From NCBI RefSeq assembly GCF_023074055.1, contig NZ_JADPKR010000013.1:62001-126000 (forward strand): a stretch of 64,000 nucleotides of DNA, in the 5' to 3' direction. This stretch comes from Bradyrhizobium sp. 141. GTDB taxonomy: Bacteria; Pseudomonadota; Alphaproteobacteria; Rhizobiales; Xanthobacteraceae. How positions within the stretch are numbered: position 1 is the stretch's first letter; every line of letters begins with the position of its first letter. The notes beneath the pieces were generated by a model, which was not told the DNA's origin, ran no database searches, and worked only from the letters and a program-made list of their open reading frames with translations. This document shows positions 18,487-27,527 of this stretch, piece by piece. The translations under genes were made by a program, and so were the position numbers.

Positions 18487-20205
18487 TTGGAAACAGGTCT
18501 GACAGCCTCGGTGCTCATCGTGGGCGGGGGGCCCTGCGGGCTGATGCTGGCCAACGAGCTCGGCCGGCGCGGCGTGTCCGCCATCCTGGTCGACGAAAAG
18601 CCGGGCACCGCGTTCAATCCGCAAGCCAATGCGACGCAGGCGCGCTCGATGGAGCACTATCGGCGGCTGGGTTTTGCCGATGAGATCAGGCGCGAAGGGC
18701 TGCCCGCCGATTATCCGACCGACGTTGCGTACTTCACGCGCTACACGGCTTACGAGCTGGCGCGTTTTCGATTGCCGTCATCGTCACGCGCGGGCGAGCT
18801 GATCCGGGGCATGTCGGGCTCCTGGAGCGCGGCGGAGCTGCCGCATCGGGTCTCGCAGAAATATGTCGAGGCGGTGCTGCGCCGCCATGCCGAACGGCTT
18901 GCCGGCATCAAGCTCAACTATGGTCACCGGCTGATCAGCTACGCCGAAAGCGATGACGGCATCGTGGGCGAAGTCGAATGCCTCGATGATGGCAGCCGTT
19001 TTCGGGTTCGCGCCGACTTCCTGGTCGGCGCCGATGGGCCGCGTTCGATGGTGCGCCAATCGCTCGGGATCGCTTACGGAGGCGAGACGGGAACGCAGCG
19101 CGATTTCATGGGCGGCCGCATGCTGGCTGTCTATCTCCGTTCGACGGACTTCTATGCGAGCATCCCGCATGCCAGGGCCTGGATGTACAATTGCTTCAAC
19201 GGCGACCGCCGCGCTTTCATGGCCTCGGTGAACGGCCGCGACGAATTCGCATTTCACACGCAGCTTCGTCCGGGCGAAGACGAAAGTGCGATCACGACCA
19301 ACGAGGCCAAGACCGCGTTCCAGCGCGCCTGCGGCGCGCCGATCGACTGCGAGGTGCTGTCCTTCCTGACCTGGACCGCCGGTCACGCGCTGGTCGCGGA
19401 CGGCATGCAACGGGGCAGGGTCTTTCTCGGCGGTGACGCGGCGCATCTGTTCACGCCGACCGGCGGGCTCGGCTACAACACCGCGATCGAGGATGCGGTC
19501 AATCTCGGCTGGAAGCTCGCAAGCGTCGTCAAGGGTCTGAGCCCGGCAACGCTGCTCGACAGCTACGAGATCGAGCGACGTCCGGTGGCGCTCCGCAACA
19601 CCAACTATGCCCGGCGCTTTGCCGATTCCCTTGGTCTTTTCTCGCCGACGCCTGACATCGAGGACGCCACGGACGAGGGCCGCGAGGCGCGGCGGATTGC
19701 GGGCGCCTATCTCGAGCAGCACGCCCGCGCCGAGTTCAACATCCCCGGTGTGACCTTCGGTGGGCGCTACGACGGCTCGCCGATCATCGTCTCCGATGGC
19801 AGCCAGCCGCCGCCCGATGCTGCGAACGTCTACATTCCCAGTGCCTGTCCCGGCGGCCGCGCACCGCATGCGTGGCTGGACGACGGCGTGTCCTTGTATG
19901 ACCTGTTCGGGTTCGAATGGACGCTGCTCCAGTTCGGCGAGGCCGCGTCGGCCCACGCCGGAATCGCTGACGCCGTCCGCGCGCTCGGGATGGATTTGAA
20001 GATCGTCACGCTGCCGGCAGCCTTGCGCGATCTCTACGATGCCGATCTCGCTTTGATACGTCCCGACCAGATCGTGGCCTGGCGCGGTGCTGCGTCGCAG
20101 GTGGGAACGATCGGGCACGTCCTTGCCCGCGCGCTCGGACGCGATGCGAGCGACGCCGCGGCTCTACTTTGCACCACGCCGGCGGCTTCAACTGGCCGTG
20201 GATGA
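18487..20205 (+). CDS. FAD-dependent aromatic monooxygenase (PheA/TfdB type)
   Basis: Class A flavoprotein hydroxylase of 572 residues. The FAD-binding GxGxxG region is SVLIVGGGPCGLMLANELGR, the second FAD/NADPH motif is FLVGADGPRSMVRQSLGI, and the third is GRVFLGGDAAHLFTPTGGLGYNTAIEDAVNLGWKLA. The C-terminal thioredoxin-like domain of phenol hydroxylases follows. The TTG at 18487 has GGGAGA about eight bases upstream. The family adds a hydroxyl next to an existing phenolic hydroxyl. With the hydroxyquinol pathway 7 to 11 kb away, a resorcinol- or hydroquinone-like substrate giving hydroxyquinol is a reasonable guess. Its 3' end overlaps the convergent glycan gene by 18 bases. Confidence 0.88.
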   Translation: METGLTASVLIVGGGPCGLMLANELGRRGVSAILVDEKPGTAFNPQANATQARSMEHYRRLGFADEIRREGLPADYPTDVAYFTRYTAYELARFRLPSSSRAGELIRGMSGSWSAAELPHRVSQKYVEAVLRRHAERLAGIKLNYGHRLISYAESDDGIVGEVECLDDGSRFRVRADFLVGADGPRSMVRQSLGIAYGGETGTQRDFMGGRMLAVYLRSTDFYASIPHARAWMYNCFNGDRRAFMASVNGRDEFAFHTQLRPGEDESAITTNEAKTAFQRACGAPIDCEVLSFLTWTAGHALVADGMQRGRVFLGGDAAHLFTPTGGLGYNTAIEDAVNLGWKLASVVKGLSPATLLDSYEIERRPVALRNTNYARRFADSLGLFSPTPDIEDATDEGREARRIAGAYLEQHARAEFNIPGVTFGGRYDGSPIIVSDGSQPPPDAANVYIPSACPGGRAPHAWLDDGVSLYDLFGFEWTLLQFGEAASAHAGIADAVRALGMDLKIVTLPAALRDLYDADLALIRPDQIVAWRGAASQVGTIGHVLARALGRDASDAAALLCTTPAASTGRG

Positions 20206-21723
20206 ACTGGTGCGCGGAGACTGAATCGCCGATGGAAGTCTGCTCGCGAAGGCGCGGGTCTTGGGTTGGACACGCGATCCGTCGATCACCTCGAGCCGGC
20301 CGCAGCGGTTCAGGGTGTGGAGCTTCCTGCCGGGCCATACCGGTCCGGGCCTCAGGGAATGGTGCACGATCTGCTTGAAGGCGGTCGGCGACAGTTCGAC
20401 CACTTCCGCCAGCGCGAGCGCCGCGCCGTATCCGTCGGTGCAGTTCTGGACCGGGCGCCACAATTTGTCATTGAGCGTGACGAAATTCCCGGCCGGCCGC
20501 GTGCTTGCGCGGTCGATCAGGACCGGATTGCTGGCATGGGGCAACCAGGGACCCAAAAGGTGATCGGCATAATAGATCGCCAGCGAATCCGAATAGCCGC
20601 CCGTTCCGTCGCGCCAGGCTCCGAACAGATAATGCAGGCCGTTGTGCCGCGTGATCGTGACGTCGGCCAGCTCGAGGCCGGAAAGGAGCGTCGCGTGTCG
20701 CTCCCATTTGTCCGGGAACCGGACGCATTTGTAGAGGGCGACGTCCCCGTGAGTCGAACTCTCCGGGATCATCCACAACTCGCCGCCGTCCTCGATCAGA
20801 AACGGATAGGAGAGGTGCCAGGGCTCCTCCAGCACCGGCACGACCTCGCCAACCGGTCCACTATCACTGAACTCGATCGCCGAGATGATGCCTTTTCCGA
20901 CACGGTGATCGAGATCCTCGAAGAAGACGAATGTTCGTCCCTGCCACGTGATGGGGAAAGGATCGGCGTAGAAGTGGTTTCCGGGATCTCCCAGAACGTT
21001 CCAGCTCGGACCCGATAGATCTCCGGTCTGCCAGACGCCCGCGCCGTCGTTGAAGCGCCATCCGATATGCCAATGCGGGGCATAGCAGCAGAGGCGATAG
21101 ATCTCCTTGGCGATCGAGACGGCAAGGCCGCGCGTGACGTAGGCCAGGGGGCCGCGGTGCGAGCCATTTCCGGCGCGGCGCGCCAGCTGCGGCACGATGC
21201 GCGGCCGTCCCGACAGGATCGCCGCCACCATGGTCAGGGTTCGCGCCATGACGGTTTCGAGTGCGCCGCTGAGGCCTGCGGCAATTTCTCCGGATGGGTG
21301 GCCGCGGTCGAGGACTGAACCGTCGACCTCGTTGACGATGTCGATCACCGGCAGGTCGCCGGCGAGGATGGCGGCGAGCGCAGCGTTTTCGCCTGCAACT
21401 CCATTGAACAGCGGACGGAGATACAGCGGTGCGGAGCTGCTCGGATCGCGCGCGCCGCCGGTGAAATCGACGATCACGTCGGCGGTCTGGTTGCGAATCT
21501 GCGTCTGTTCCGGAACGATGTTCAGCCCGTTGGCGCCGCTGTGCTTGCCCTTGTGCAACACCAGGCGTTCGAGCTCGAACAGGGCGTCGAGACCTGCGGG
21601 CCGTGGCTCGGCCGTCGTCGCCCACGCGATTTGAACCGGAACGTTGCGACCGTCGATCGACAGCATGTCGCGGCCCATCCAGCGCCGCGCGTACTCTCGT
21701 TCACAGCGAAACTCGATGATCAT
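20188..21723 (-). CDS. Formyltransferase-like / glucosamine inositolphosphorylceramide transferase-like protein
   Basis: Protein of 511 residues in two parts. Residues 1 to about 190 resemble a formyltransferase-type domain (ADVIVDFTGG, PLYLRPLFNGVAGENAALAAILAG, PVIDIVNEVDGSVLDRG), but the usual catalytic HxSLLP motif is not visible. Residues from about 215 on form a beta-propeller-like domain of the glucosamine inositolphosphorylceramide transferase family (WHIGWRFND, HFYADPFPITWQGRTFVFFEDLDH, PWHLSYPFLIEDGGELWMIPES). Bacterial members occur in polysaccharide clusters and their reaction is not established. It is followed upstream by a GT4 gene in the same direction, 29 bases away. Confidence 0.75.
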   Translation of the reverse strand: MIIEFRCEREYARRWMGRDMLSIDGRNVPVQIAWATTAEPRPAGLDALFELERLVLHKGKHSGANGLNIVPEQTQIRNQTADVIVDFTGGARDPSSSAPLYLRPLFNGVAGENAALAAILAGDLPVIDIVNEVDGSVLDRGHPSGEIAAGLSGALETVMARTLTMVAAILSGRPRIVPQLARRAGNGSHRGPLAYVTRGLAVSIAKEIYRLCCYAPHWHIGWRFNDGAGVWQTGDLSGPSWNVLGDPGNHFYADPFPITWQGRTFVFFEDLDHRVGKGIISAIEFSDSGPVGEVVPVLEEPWHLSYPFLIEDGGELWMIPESSTHGDVALYKCVRFPDKWERHATLLSGLELADVTITRHNGLHYLFGAWRDGTGGYSDSLAIYYADHLLGPWLPHASNPVLIDRASTRPAGNFVTLNDKLWRPVQNCTDGYGAALALAEVVELSPTAFKQIVHHSLRPGPVWPGRKLHTLNRCGRLEVIDGSRVQPKTRAFASRLPSAIQSPRTSSSTAS

Positions 21724-21752
21724 GTCGAGCCCATCTATTCCAACGTATCAGG

Positions 21753-22928
21753 TCAAGTGACCTGGCCGAGAATTCGGACGTATTCCTCCACCATGGCATC
21801 TACCGAATAGCGCAACCTGAGGCCTTTGGCATTTTGTCGCAGTTCATCGCTCAAATGCTGGTCCGTCAGCAGCCTGGAGACGGCTGCCGCGAGCTTCGTA
21901 TGATCGGAGGCGTCGACGAAGAGTGCAGTCGGTTTTCCTTCGTAAGACAACACTTCGCGCAGGACGGGAAGATCCGTAACGACGGAGGGAACACCGGCGT
22001 TTGCAGCCTCGACCGCGGCCAGACCGAAGGTTTCCGCCTGCGTCGGGAATACAAACACGTCCAGGCAGGCGAGAAAATCCGCCATTCGGCTGGGGGGGAT
22101 TTCCCCGAGCAAATGCAGCCGGTCCGATACCTTCAATTCATTCGCCAGCAGCCTCAGCCGGGCCTCGTCCGCTCCCTGGCCGGCGAGCGCAAGGTGCCAG
22201 GATGGTTGATCCGGCAGCAGACGTATCGCCATGTCGAGCCGCTTGTGCGGATGCAGCCGCGCTGCGCAGCCGAGCAATACACGATCCGGCGGCAGATTGA
22301 ATTTCTGTCGTGCAGTCTCCTTCGACAGGGTGAGGGCCTTGTCGTCGAAGCCGTGCGGCACATGCACCATGCGTGACCGATAGGCCGCGGGGTAGCGCGA
22401 ATATTCGCGTTGCATGTCCTGCGAATTGAGCGTGATACGGTCGAAGAAGCCGACACTGCCCATGACGATGTCAGCGGTGCGGACCGGCCAGCTCATCGAC
22501 AGCGCGGATGAAACCTGGTTGGCGATGACGGGTGCGCGGCTGACGAGGCGCGTCACGCCGCCGCCGATGACGTTGCCGAAATGCTGGAATGTCAGGACGG
22601 CGTCAGGCCTGATGGTGCTGATATGACGGCCGAGCGTCCACAGCATTCGCAGCAGCGCCGCGGGATTTCCGGGCCGGCTCGGCGCGCAATAGAGCGTATC
22701 GGGCGGCTCATCGAACGATTCCGATTTACGGAAGAAGAACAGATTGGTGACCCGGTAGCCGCGAGCGGTCAGCCCGGCGCCGAGCAGCCTGGAGATCTCC
22801 TGCGCACCGGCGTTCTCGGCCTGGGTTTGCGCGAGAAGCACGCGCAGCTTTGGTCCGCCGCCGTCTGGCTGCGCGGGTGCTGTCGCGGTCGTCTCGCCCA
22901 ATTCCTTGTTCGGCTGATAGTGGAGCAC
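21753..22928 (-). CDS. Glycosyltransferase family 4 protein
   Basis: GT-B fold glycosyltransferase of 391 residues starting at GTG. The N-terminal half has LLAQTQAENAGAQEISRLLGAGLTARGY, typical of GT4 acceptor domains. The C-terminal half has the nucleotide-sugar motif VLLGCAARLHPHKRLDMAIRLL and the EX7E-like region VFVFPTQAETFGLAAVEAANAGVPSVVTDLPVLREVL. It probably adds a sugar to a cell-surface polysaccharide or lipid-linked intermediate. It lies between the flippase and the GIPC-transferase-like gene, all on the minus strand. Donor and acceptor are unknown. Confidence 0.88.
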   Translation of the reverse strand: MLHYQPNKELGETTATAPAQPDGGGPKLRVLLAQTQAENAGAQEISRLLGAGLTARGYRVTNLFFFRKSESFDEPPDTLYCAPSRPGNPAALLRMLWTLGRHISTIRPDAVLTFQHFGNVIGGGVTRLVSRAPVIANQVSSALSMSWPVRTADIVMGSVGFFDRITLNSQDMQREYSRYPAAYRSRMVHVPHGFDDKALTLSKETARQKFNLPPDRVLLGCAARLHPHKRLDMAIRLLPDQPSWHLALAGQGADEARLRLLANELKVSDRLHLLGEIPPSRMADFLACLDVFVFPTQAETFGLAAVEAANAGVPSVVTDLPVLREVLSYEGKPTALFVDASDHTKLAAAVSRLLTDQHLSDELRQNAKGLRLRYSVDAMVEEYVRILGQVT

Positions 22929-22966
22929 GGATCCCGACCCGCTAAAGAAACGAAATCTTCACCTTC

Positions 22967-23027
22967 TTAACTCCGTACCTAACATGCGCCCATGGCGTGG
23001 ACACCGACTAGCAACAAACGGAGTTAA
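22967..23027. repeat. Spaced inverted repeat upstream of the GT4 gene
   Basis: TTAACTCCGT (22967-22976) and ACGGAGTTAA (23018-23027) are perfect 10-base inverted copies separated by 41 bases, starting 38 bases upstream of the GT4 start. The 239-base interval between the GT4 and flippase genes holds no gene. A related block, TTCTTAATTCCG, occurs at 27475-27486. It may be a pair of half-sites for a regulator, or chance. Confidence 0.35.
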
Positions 23028-23167
23028 TGCGAGGCTCGACTGTCGGCGCCGTTCGCGCGGTCATTTCGCAGGTTCCGGCATGGTACGCGGGAAGCACGTT
23101 AACCAATCGGTCTTGCGCACCGCCGACGCGTGAACGATGACCCGCTGAGCGACGGCGCGATTGACGC

Positions 23168-24514
23168 CTAGTCACGGGAGTCGGCGCCACCGACTGCATA
23201 ATTGCCGCGTTTCATGGCGGTGAAGCGCAAGAGCACCAGGATTGAAGGATCCACCCCTGTCCGTCGGCGGCAGAGGACGTTCAGGGCAATAGTCGCGAGC
23301 GCGAGCGACACTGTGGCCGAAACCGCCGCGCCAAGCACGCCGAGCCAGGGAATGAGGATGAGAAATCCCGCGAACCGCAGCGCGACGTTGGCGGCAACGA
23401 CGGGAACATAGATCCGTTCATGGCCGGTCAGCTGCAGGATCGCAGCAGACGGGCCGCCCGCGGCCTGGATGGCCGTTCCGATCGCAAGCACGATCAAGAC
23501 CGAATGCTGCTCGGTGAAATGGGGCCCGAACAGGTTGAGGAGATAGGGGCCGCCGATCCAGATCGTGGCGAGCCCGGCGGCCACGCAAAGCGCGGTCACT
23601 TCCGCCATCAGCCGCAAGGTTCGTTCGAACTCCCGATGGTTCTTGCTGAAATACAGCGAGGGAAGCCGGCGCGCGCCGAAAGTGTACAACGCCGCGGACA
23701 CCATGGCGAAGATGTTGGCGAGACGCGAGGCGGCAAAGTAGATACCGGCCGTCGCCGGATCCAACATCCAGTAGACCAGGATGACGTCGAAATACTGGTT
23801 CGCGACTTCAAGGATGGATGCGAGCCAGAAGTGAAGGGCGCTCGACCGCCAGCGGGACGTTTCGGAGCGAGCCGCCGTGCCGCGCAGATTTGGCAGCACG
23901 CGCGCGATCGAAATGATCTGCGCAACCAGGCCGACCGACATGGCGATGGTCATCACCGCGATCAGCTCGGCGGGATCGAGTTGCCGATGGCCGAGCAGCA
24001 TGGCGAGCAGAAACACAACGACGATGACCCGCCAGAAGAACTCGCGATTTCCTTCGCCCATGAGAATGCTGACCAGCGAGCGAGCCACCTGGCTGCCAAG
24101 CATCACTCCGGCGTTCACGGCCGTATAGGCCGACACCGCAAGGATGAGCAGCCACCAGTCGCCTCTCATGTTCGCCACGATGGCGATCCCGGCGATCACA
24201 ATCAGCATTGCGATCGAGGCAATCTTGAAGCTTGAGAGGAGGACACCTTTGGTGAGATCCGGCCTGTCGCCGACCTGATACTCGTTCAGGAATCGCACCA
24301 GCAACGATTCCTGGCCGACCAGTCCCACGACAGCGGCGATCTGGGCAACCGAAAGCCAGGTCGCAAAGATGCCGAAGCCATCGGGCGACATCGTTCGTGC
24401 CGCCAGCGAGAACAACGCAAACGCAAGCGCGCCGCTACCAACCTTGAGGAGGATGGTCCCGACGACACCGCGCGTGACGTCACGCCGCAGGAACTGGAGG
24501 ATGGATCCGATCAT
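23168..24514 (-). CDS. Oligosaccharide flippase (Wzx-type, MOP superfamily)
   Basis: Polytopic membrane protein of 448 residues with about 12 to 14 hydrophobic segments, starting RDVTRGVVGTILLKVGSGALAFALFSLAARTMSPDGFGIFATWLSVAQI. This opening and the paired 6+6 helix layout are typical of polysaccharide-repeat-unit flippases. Such proteins move lipid-linked glycan units from the cytoplasmic to the periplasmic face of the inner membrane. It is the first gene of a minus-strand trio with a GT4 enzyme and the GIPC-transferase-like protein, though the 239-base gap to GT4 may contain a separate promoter. No Wzy polymerase is seen nearby. Confidence 0.85.
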   Translation of the reverse strand: MIGSILQFLRRDVTRGVVGTILLKVGSGALAFALFSLAARTMSPDGFGIFATWLSVAQIAAVVGLVGQESLLVRFLNEYQVGDRPDLTKGVLLSSFKIASIAMLIVIAGIAIVANMRGDWWLLILAVSAYTAVNAGVMLGSQVARSLVSILMGEGNREFFWRVIVVVFLLAMLLGHRQLDPAELIAVMTIAMSVGLVAQIISIARVLPNLRGTAARSETSRWRSSALHFWLASILEVANQYFDVILVYWMLDPATAGIYFAASRLANIFAMVSAALYTFGARRLPSLYFSKNHREFERTLRLMAEVTALCVAAGLATIWIGGPYLLNLFGPHFTEQHSVLIVLAIGTAIQAAGGPSAAILQLTGHERIYVPVVAANVALRFAGFLILIPWLGVLGAAVSATVSLALATIALNVLCRRRTGVDPSILVLLRFTAMKRGNYAVGGADSRD

Positions 24515-24948
24515 GGAAGTTTAAGGAGCTGCTCTCTCCTGAAGAGACATGTTCCGATATCGGCGACAACCTAGCATGCCCAAAAACCGCGAGTGTTAAT
24601 GGGCAGGATGCAGAATCTTGTCGGCGGCGACGACATCGCGGTTACTCCGGTTGCTTCACTGTGGAACATCGTCGTCCTCATTGTCTCAAATCGAGCAAGG
24701 CCCAGCCCGGACCAGAGGCGAGATCAGCCGTTTGAATGCGGGTTGGCTCGCCGGGATCGGCCGCCGAGCTGCCCGAAACCGAAATGTACGGAGAATCCCG
24801 AGCAAGAGGCGTGCCGGTTATCGTCAGGGATGCCGGCTCTCCGCTCCGTTAACCTCGATATCGAGAAATGATCGCGTTCGGCCCTGCGATGCGACATCAG
24901 GCCAGGGAATTGCACGTGCGACTTTGGTTGACCGTGGGAGCCTGGATC
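24515..24948. other. Intergenic region between divergent flippase and flavoprotein genes
   Basis: These 434 bases separate the minus-strand flippase from the plus-strand flavoprotein. A 92-codon frame at 24593-24871 has no recognisable protein character and is not called. No clear dyad or terminator is seen; promoters for both flanking genes are expected here. Confidence 0.5.
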
Positions 24949-26172
24949 ATGACGGCGGACAGAACTGTGACCGAGCCGATCGCCACAGCTGGCACTTCGA
25001 GAACCGTTGCGGACATCGCGATCGTCGGCGGCGGTCTTGCCGGATCGCTCGCGGCGGCCGTGCTGGCGCGGGCAGGGCATCGCATCGCCCTGATCGACAA
25101 GCGGGCGGTCCATCCGGACGAGTTCCGGGTCGAAAAGATCGGCGGCCATCAGTTGGAGATGCTCCGCAAGCTGGACTTCCTCGATGCGCTCGATAAGGCC
25201 GCTTGTCGATATGATCAGGTGCTCAATATCCGGGAAGGCAAGGTGGTCGATGTCAGCGTCGGCCAGGCTTATGGATTTCCCTATGCCGACCTCGTCGCCA
25301 TGGCGCGCAGCCAGCTACCCGATCCATCCAGCCTGATCGTCGATGAGGTCACCGCCATCAGCTGCAGCGACGACGTCCAGCATCTCGAGCTGGCCTCCGG
25401 GCGGCGCGTGACCGCGCGCCTTGTCGTTCTAGCCACGGGCATGGCGGGAGCTCTCGGCTACAAACTCGGGATCAGGCGGCGCGTGCTGGCCGAGCGCCAT
25501 TCGGTTTCGTTCGGTTTCACGATTGCGCGTCAGGACGGTCACCCGTTCGATTTCGAGGCGCTGACCTGCTATGGCGAGCGCACGGCGGACGGCATCGATT
25601 ATCTCAGCCTGTTTCCCGTTCGCGCCGGCATGCGGGCCAATCTCTTCATGTTCCGCGACCCGACCGATCCGATCATGCGCGAGCTGCGCCGCGAACCGGA
25701 AGCGACACTCTTGCGTCTGCTGCCGGGATTGCGGCCCTATCTCGGCGATTTCCGCGTCACCGACCGGGTCCAGAACTGGGTGATGGATCTGACCGTCGTC
25801 GAGGGACATCTCCAACCGGGCGTCGTGCTCATCGGCGATGCGTTCCAGACCAATTGCCCCGCCGCCGGCACGGGCGTCGCGCGCCTGCTGGTGGACGTCG
25901 ATCGTCTTTGCACCGAATATGCGCCGCGATGGCTCATGACATCAGGCATGGGCCAGGAGAAGATCTCGCAGTTCTATTCCGATCGCGACAAGATCGCGGC
26001 GGACCAGCAGTCCCTGAAGATGGCGCGCTTCCGTCAGGCCCTGACGTCTCGTAACGATATCGGCTGGGATGTCCGGCGGCGGCTGCACTTCCTGCGGCGC
26101 AGCCTGGCACACCGTGTCGATCAAATGCATCCGGGCTGGCTTGGACGTGTTCGCGGCGCGCTGCGCGCCTGA
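24949..26172 (+). CDS. NAD(P)/FAD-dependent oxidoreductase (geranylgeranyl-reductase-like)
   Basis: Flavoprotein of 407 residues of the p-hydroxybenzoate hydroxylase/geranylgeranyl reductase superfamily. The dinucleotide motif IAIVGGGLAGSLAAAVLARAG lies near residue 25, and the second FAD motif VVLIGDAFQTNCPAAGTGVARL near residue 315. The ATG at 24949 is preferred because GGGAG lies nine bases upstream. Earlier in-frame starts add only an uncharacteristic stretch. The substrate is unknown. The setting between a flippase and an acyltransferase suggests modification of a lipid or glycan precursor, which is inference. Confidence 0.8.
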   Translation: MTADRTVTEPIATAGTSRTVADIAIVGGGLAGSLAAAVLARAGHRIALIDKRAVHPDEFRVEKIGGHQLEMLRKLDFLDALDKAACRYDQVLNIREGKVVDVSVGQAYGFPYADLVAMARSQLPDPSSLIVDEVTAISCSDDVQHLELASGRRVTARLVVLATGMAGALGYKLGIRRRVLAERHSVSFGFTIARQDGHPFDFEALTCYGERTADGIDYLSLFPVRAGMRANLFMFRDPTDPIMRELRREPEATLLRLLPGLRPYLGDFRVTDRVQNWVMDLTVVEGHLQPGVVLIGDAFQTNCPAAGTGVARLLVDVDRLCTEYAPRWLMTSGMGQEKISQFYSDRDKIAADQQSLKMARFRQALTSRNDIGWDVRRRLHFLRRSLAHRVDQMHPGWLGRVRGALRA

Positions 26173-26199
26173 GCTCTGCGTTCCTTCGCCTGCCGCCCG

Positions 26200-27336
26200 T
26201 CAGCGCGTGGGCGTCGGGGTGCGGGCGGGCAGCAGCCGCAGATCCGATAGCCGCTTGGCCGCCAGTTTGAGCCAGGGAGCCTGCTTCAGCGCGAACAGGG
26301 CGAGGGCGCCTGCGGTGCTGCCGGCTTTCGTGACCGCCCACATTGGCGAAGGCTGTCCGCCGAACAATTTCTTGTATGGCTCGTCACCAATGGTGAAATC
26401 GAGCATCTGATCCCCGCGCTCGATACAATCCCGCGCCACCTGCTCGAACATCAGCGCGCCGAGGGACTGGCTCTTGTACCCGGCGATGTCGAAGGCGCTC
26501 ATGATGATGAGGAAGCTCTCCCGATGGCACAGTCCGAGCACCGCGGCGATCACTTCGCCGTCCATCGTCATGGCATAGAGGCGCACAAAGGCGCCGAGAC
26601 CACGAAGGGCCACGTCGGAATAGAAGCCGAAATACTCGGAGCGCTGCAGCAGATCTCCGTCGCCTTGGGCCTGAAAGCGCGGACCGCGAAACTTCTTCAT
26701 CACCTCCATGGCCTCAATCACGGAGGCGCTGTCGTTGCAGCATGAGAAGCTCAGCGCGCCTTTCTTCTGAAGCTGACGATATTTCTTTGCGAGCTCCTTC
26801 TGATAGGAGCGATCGATCGCACTGGCCCGCCATTGCTCGAACGGCGCGACCAGAACCGTCGCGTAGGCGTTGGTGTCCATCGCTACGCGGCGCGACGCAG
26901 CCAGCAGGTTTTCGATCGGAAGCCGCCCGTCGGGCAGCTTGGTCATTCGGAGCAGATCGAAAGGACGAACGAGGCGCCGAATTTCCGCGCACGCAGCCGC
27001 GTCGTCGAGCAGTTGCGAAAACACGTCCGGGCTGCAGACCGGCGCCAGATAGTCGGAGACGCGCAGGTCGGCGAACTCGACGGTTCGGATCGGACCGCGC
27101 CGGATCCGGAGCAGGGGCAGCACCATCGCAAGCACTTCCGTCGCGCGGTGGCGGACCACGACGACCAGAGGTGCCGCACCCGCTTCCGGCGCCAGCCTGG
27201 TGTAGAGGCAGTGCAGCCAGATCGGGTGCTGGAACGCGGTGGCGGCCGAGCGATCAAACAGCTCGGCATATTCCGGAGACAGAAAGTCGAACGCCTGCTC
27301 GATGACGATGTCGAAGGTGTTGCTAAGCTTGTTCAT
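26200..27336 (-). CDS. GNAT/FemAB-like acyltransferase (BioF2-like)
   Basis: Protein of 378 residues with the BioF2-like acetyltransferase domain in its C-terminal half: RSYQKELAKKYRQLQKKGALSF, then YAMTMDGEVIAAVLGLCHRESFLIIMSAFDIAGYKSQSLGALMFEQVARDCIERG and FDFTIGDEPYKKLFG-like DFTIGDEPYKKLFGGQPSP. Such proteins are widespread in exopolysaccharide and cellulose clusters and probably N- or O-acylate a sugar or carrier. The ATG at 27336 is chosen over a TTG two codons earlier. It converges with the flavoprotein gene, with 27 bases between stops, and may not be part of the same transcript as the flippase group. Confidence 0.78.
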   Translation of the reverse strand: MNKLSNTFDIVIEQAFDFLSPEYAELFDRSAATAFQHPIWLHCLYTRLAPEAGAAPLVVVVRHRATEVLAMVLPLLRIRRGPIRTVEFADLRVSDYLAPVCSPDVFSQLLDDAAACAEIRRLVRPFDLLRMTKLPDGRLPIENLLAASRRVAMDTNAYATVLVAPFEQWRASAIDRSYQKELAKKYRQLQKKGALSFSCCNDSASVIEAMEVMKKFRGPRFQAQGDGDLLQRSEYFGFYSDVALRGLGAFVRLYAMTMDGEVIAAVLGLCHRESFLIIMSAFDIAGYKSQSLGALMFEQVARDCIERGDQMLDFTIGDEPYKKLFGGQPSPMWAVTKAGSTAGALALFALKQAPWLKLAAKRLSDLRLLPARTPTPTR

Positions 27337-27527
27337 GCGCAATCAGGGAAACCGGACAATTCGCGAAAATCCATCGAGCCGTCACTGCGCTTTATAGCAG
27401 GGTCGTTACGGCTAGACACCGGCGGCGTGCGATTTGCATTAATGCGCTGAACCGCGTTCGTATCGTTACCAAATTCTTAATTCCGCAGTCGCTCGTCCCG
27501 CACGTTTTCCGGGCGCCACATTCGTGT

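Noticed and set aside
22967..22983. CtrA-type site (TTAA-N7-TTAA) in TTAACTCCGTACCTAAC
   Set aside because: The second half reads CCTAAC rather than TTAAC at the right spacing, so the match is incomplete.
24593..24871. 92-codon frame between flippase and flavoprotein
   Set aside because: No recognisable domain, no clear ribosome site, and it would overlap the expected promoter region.
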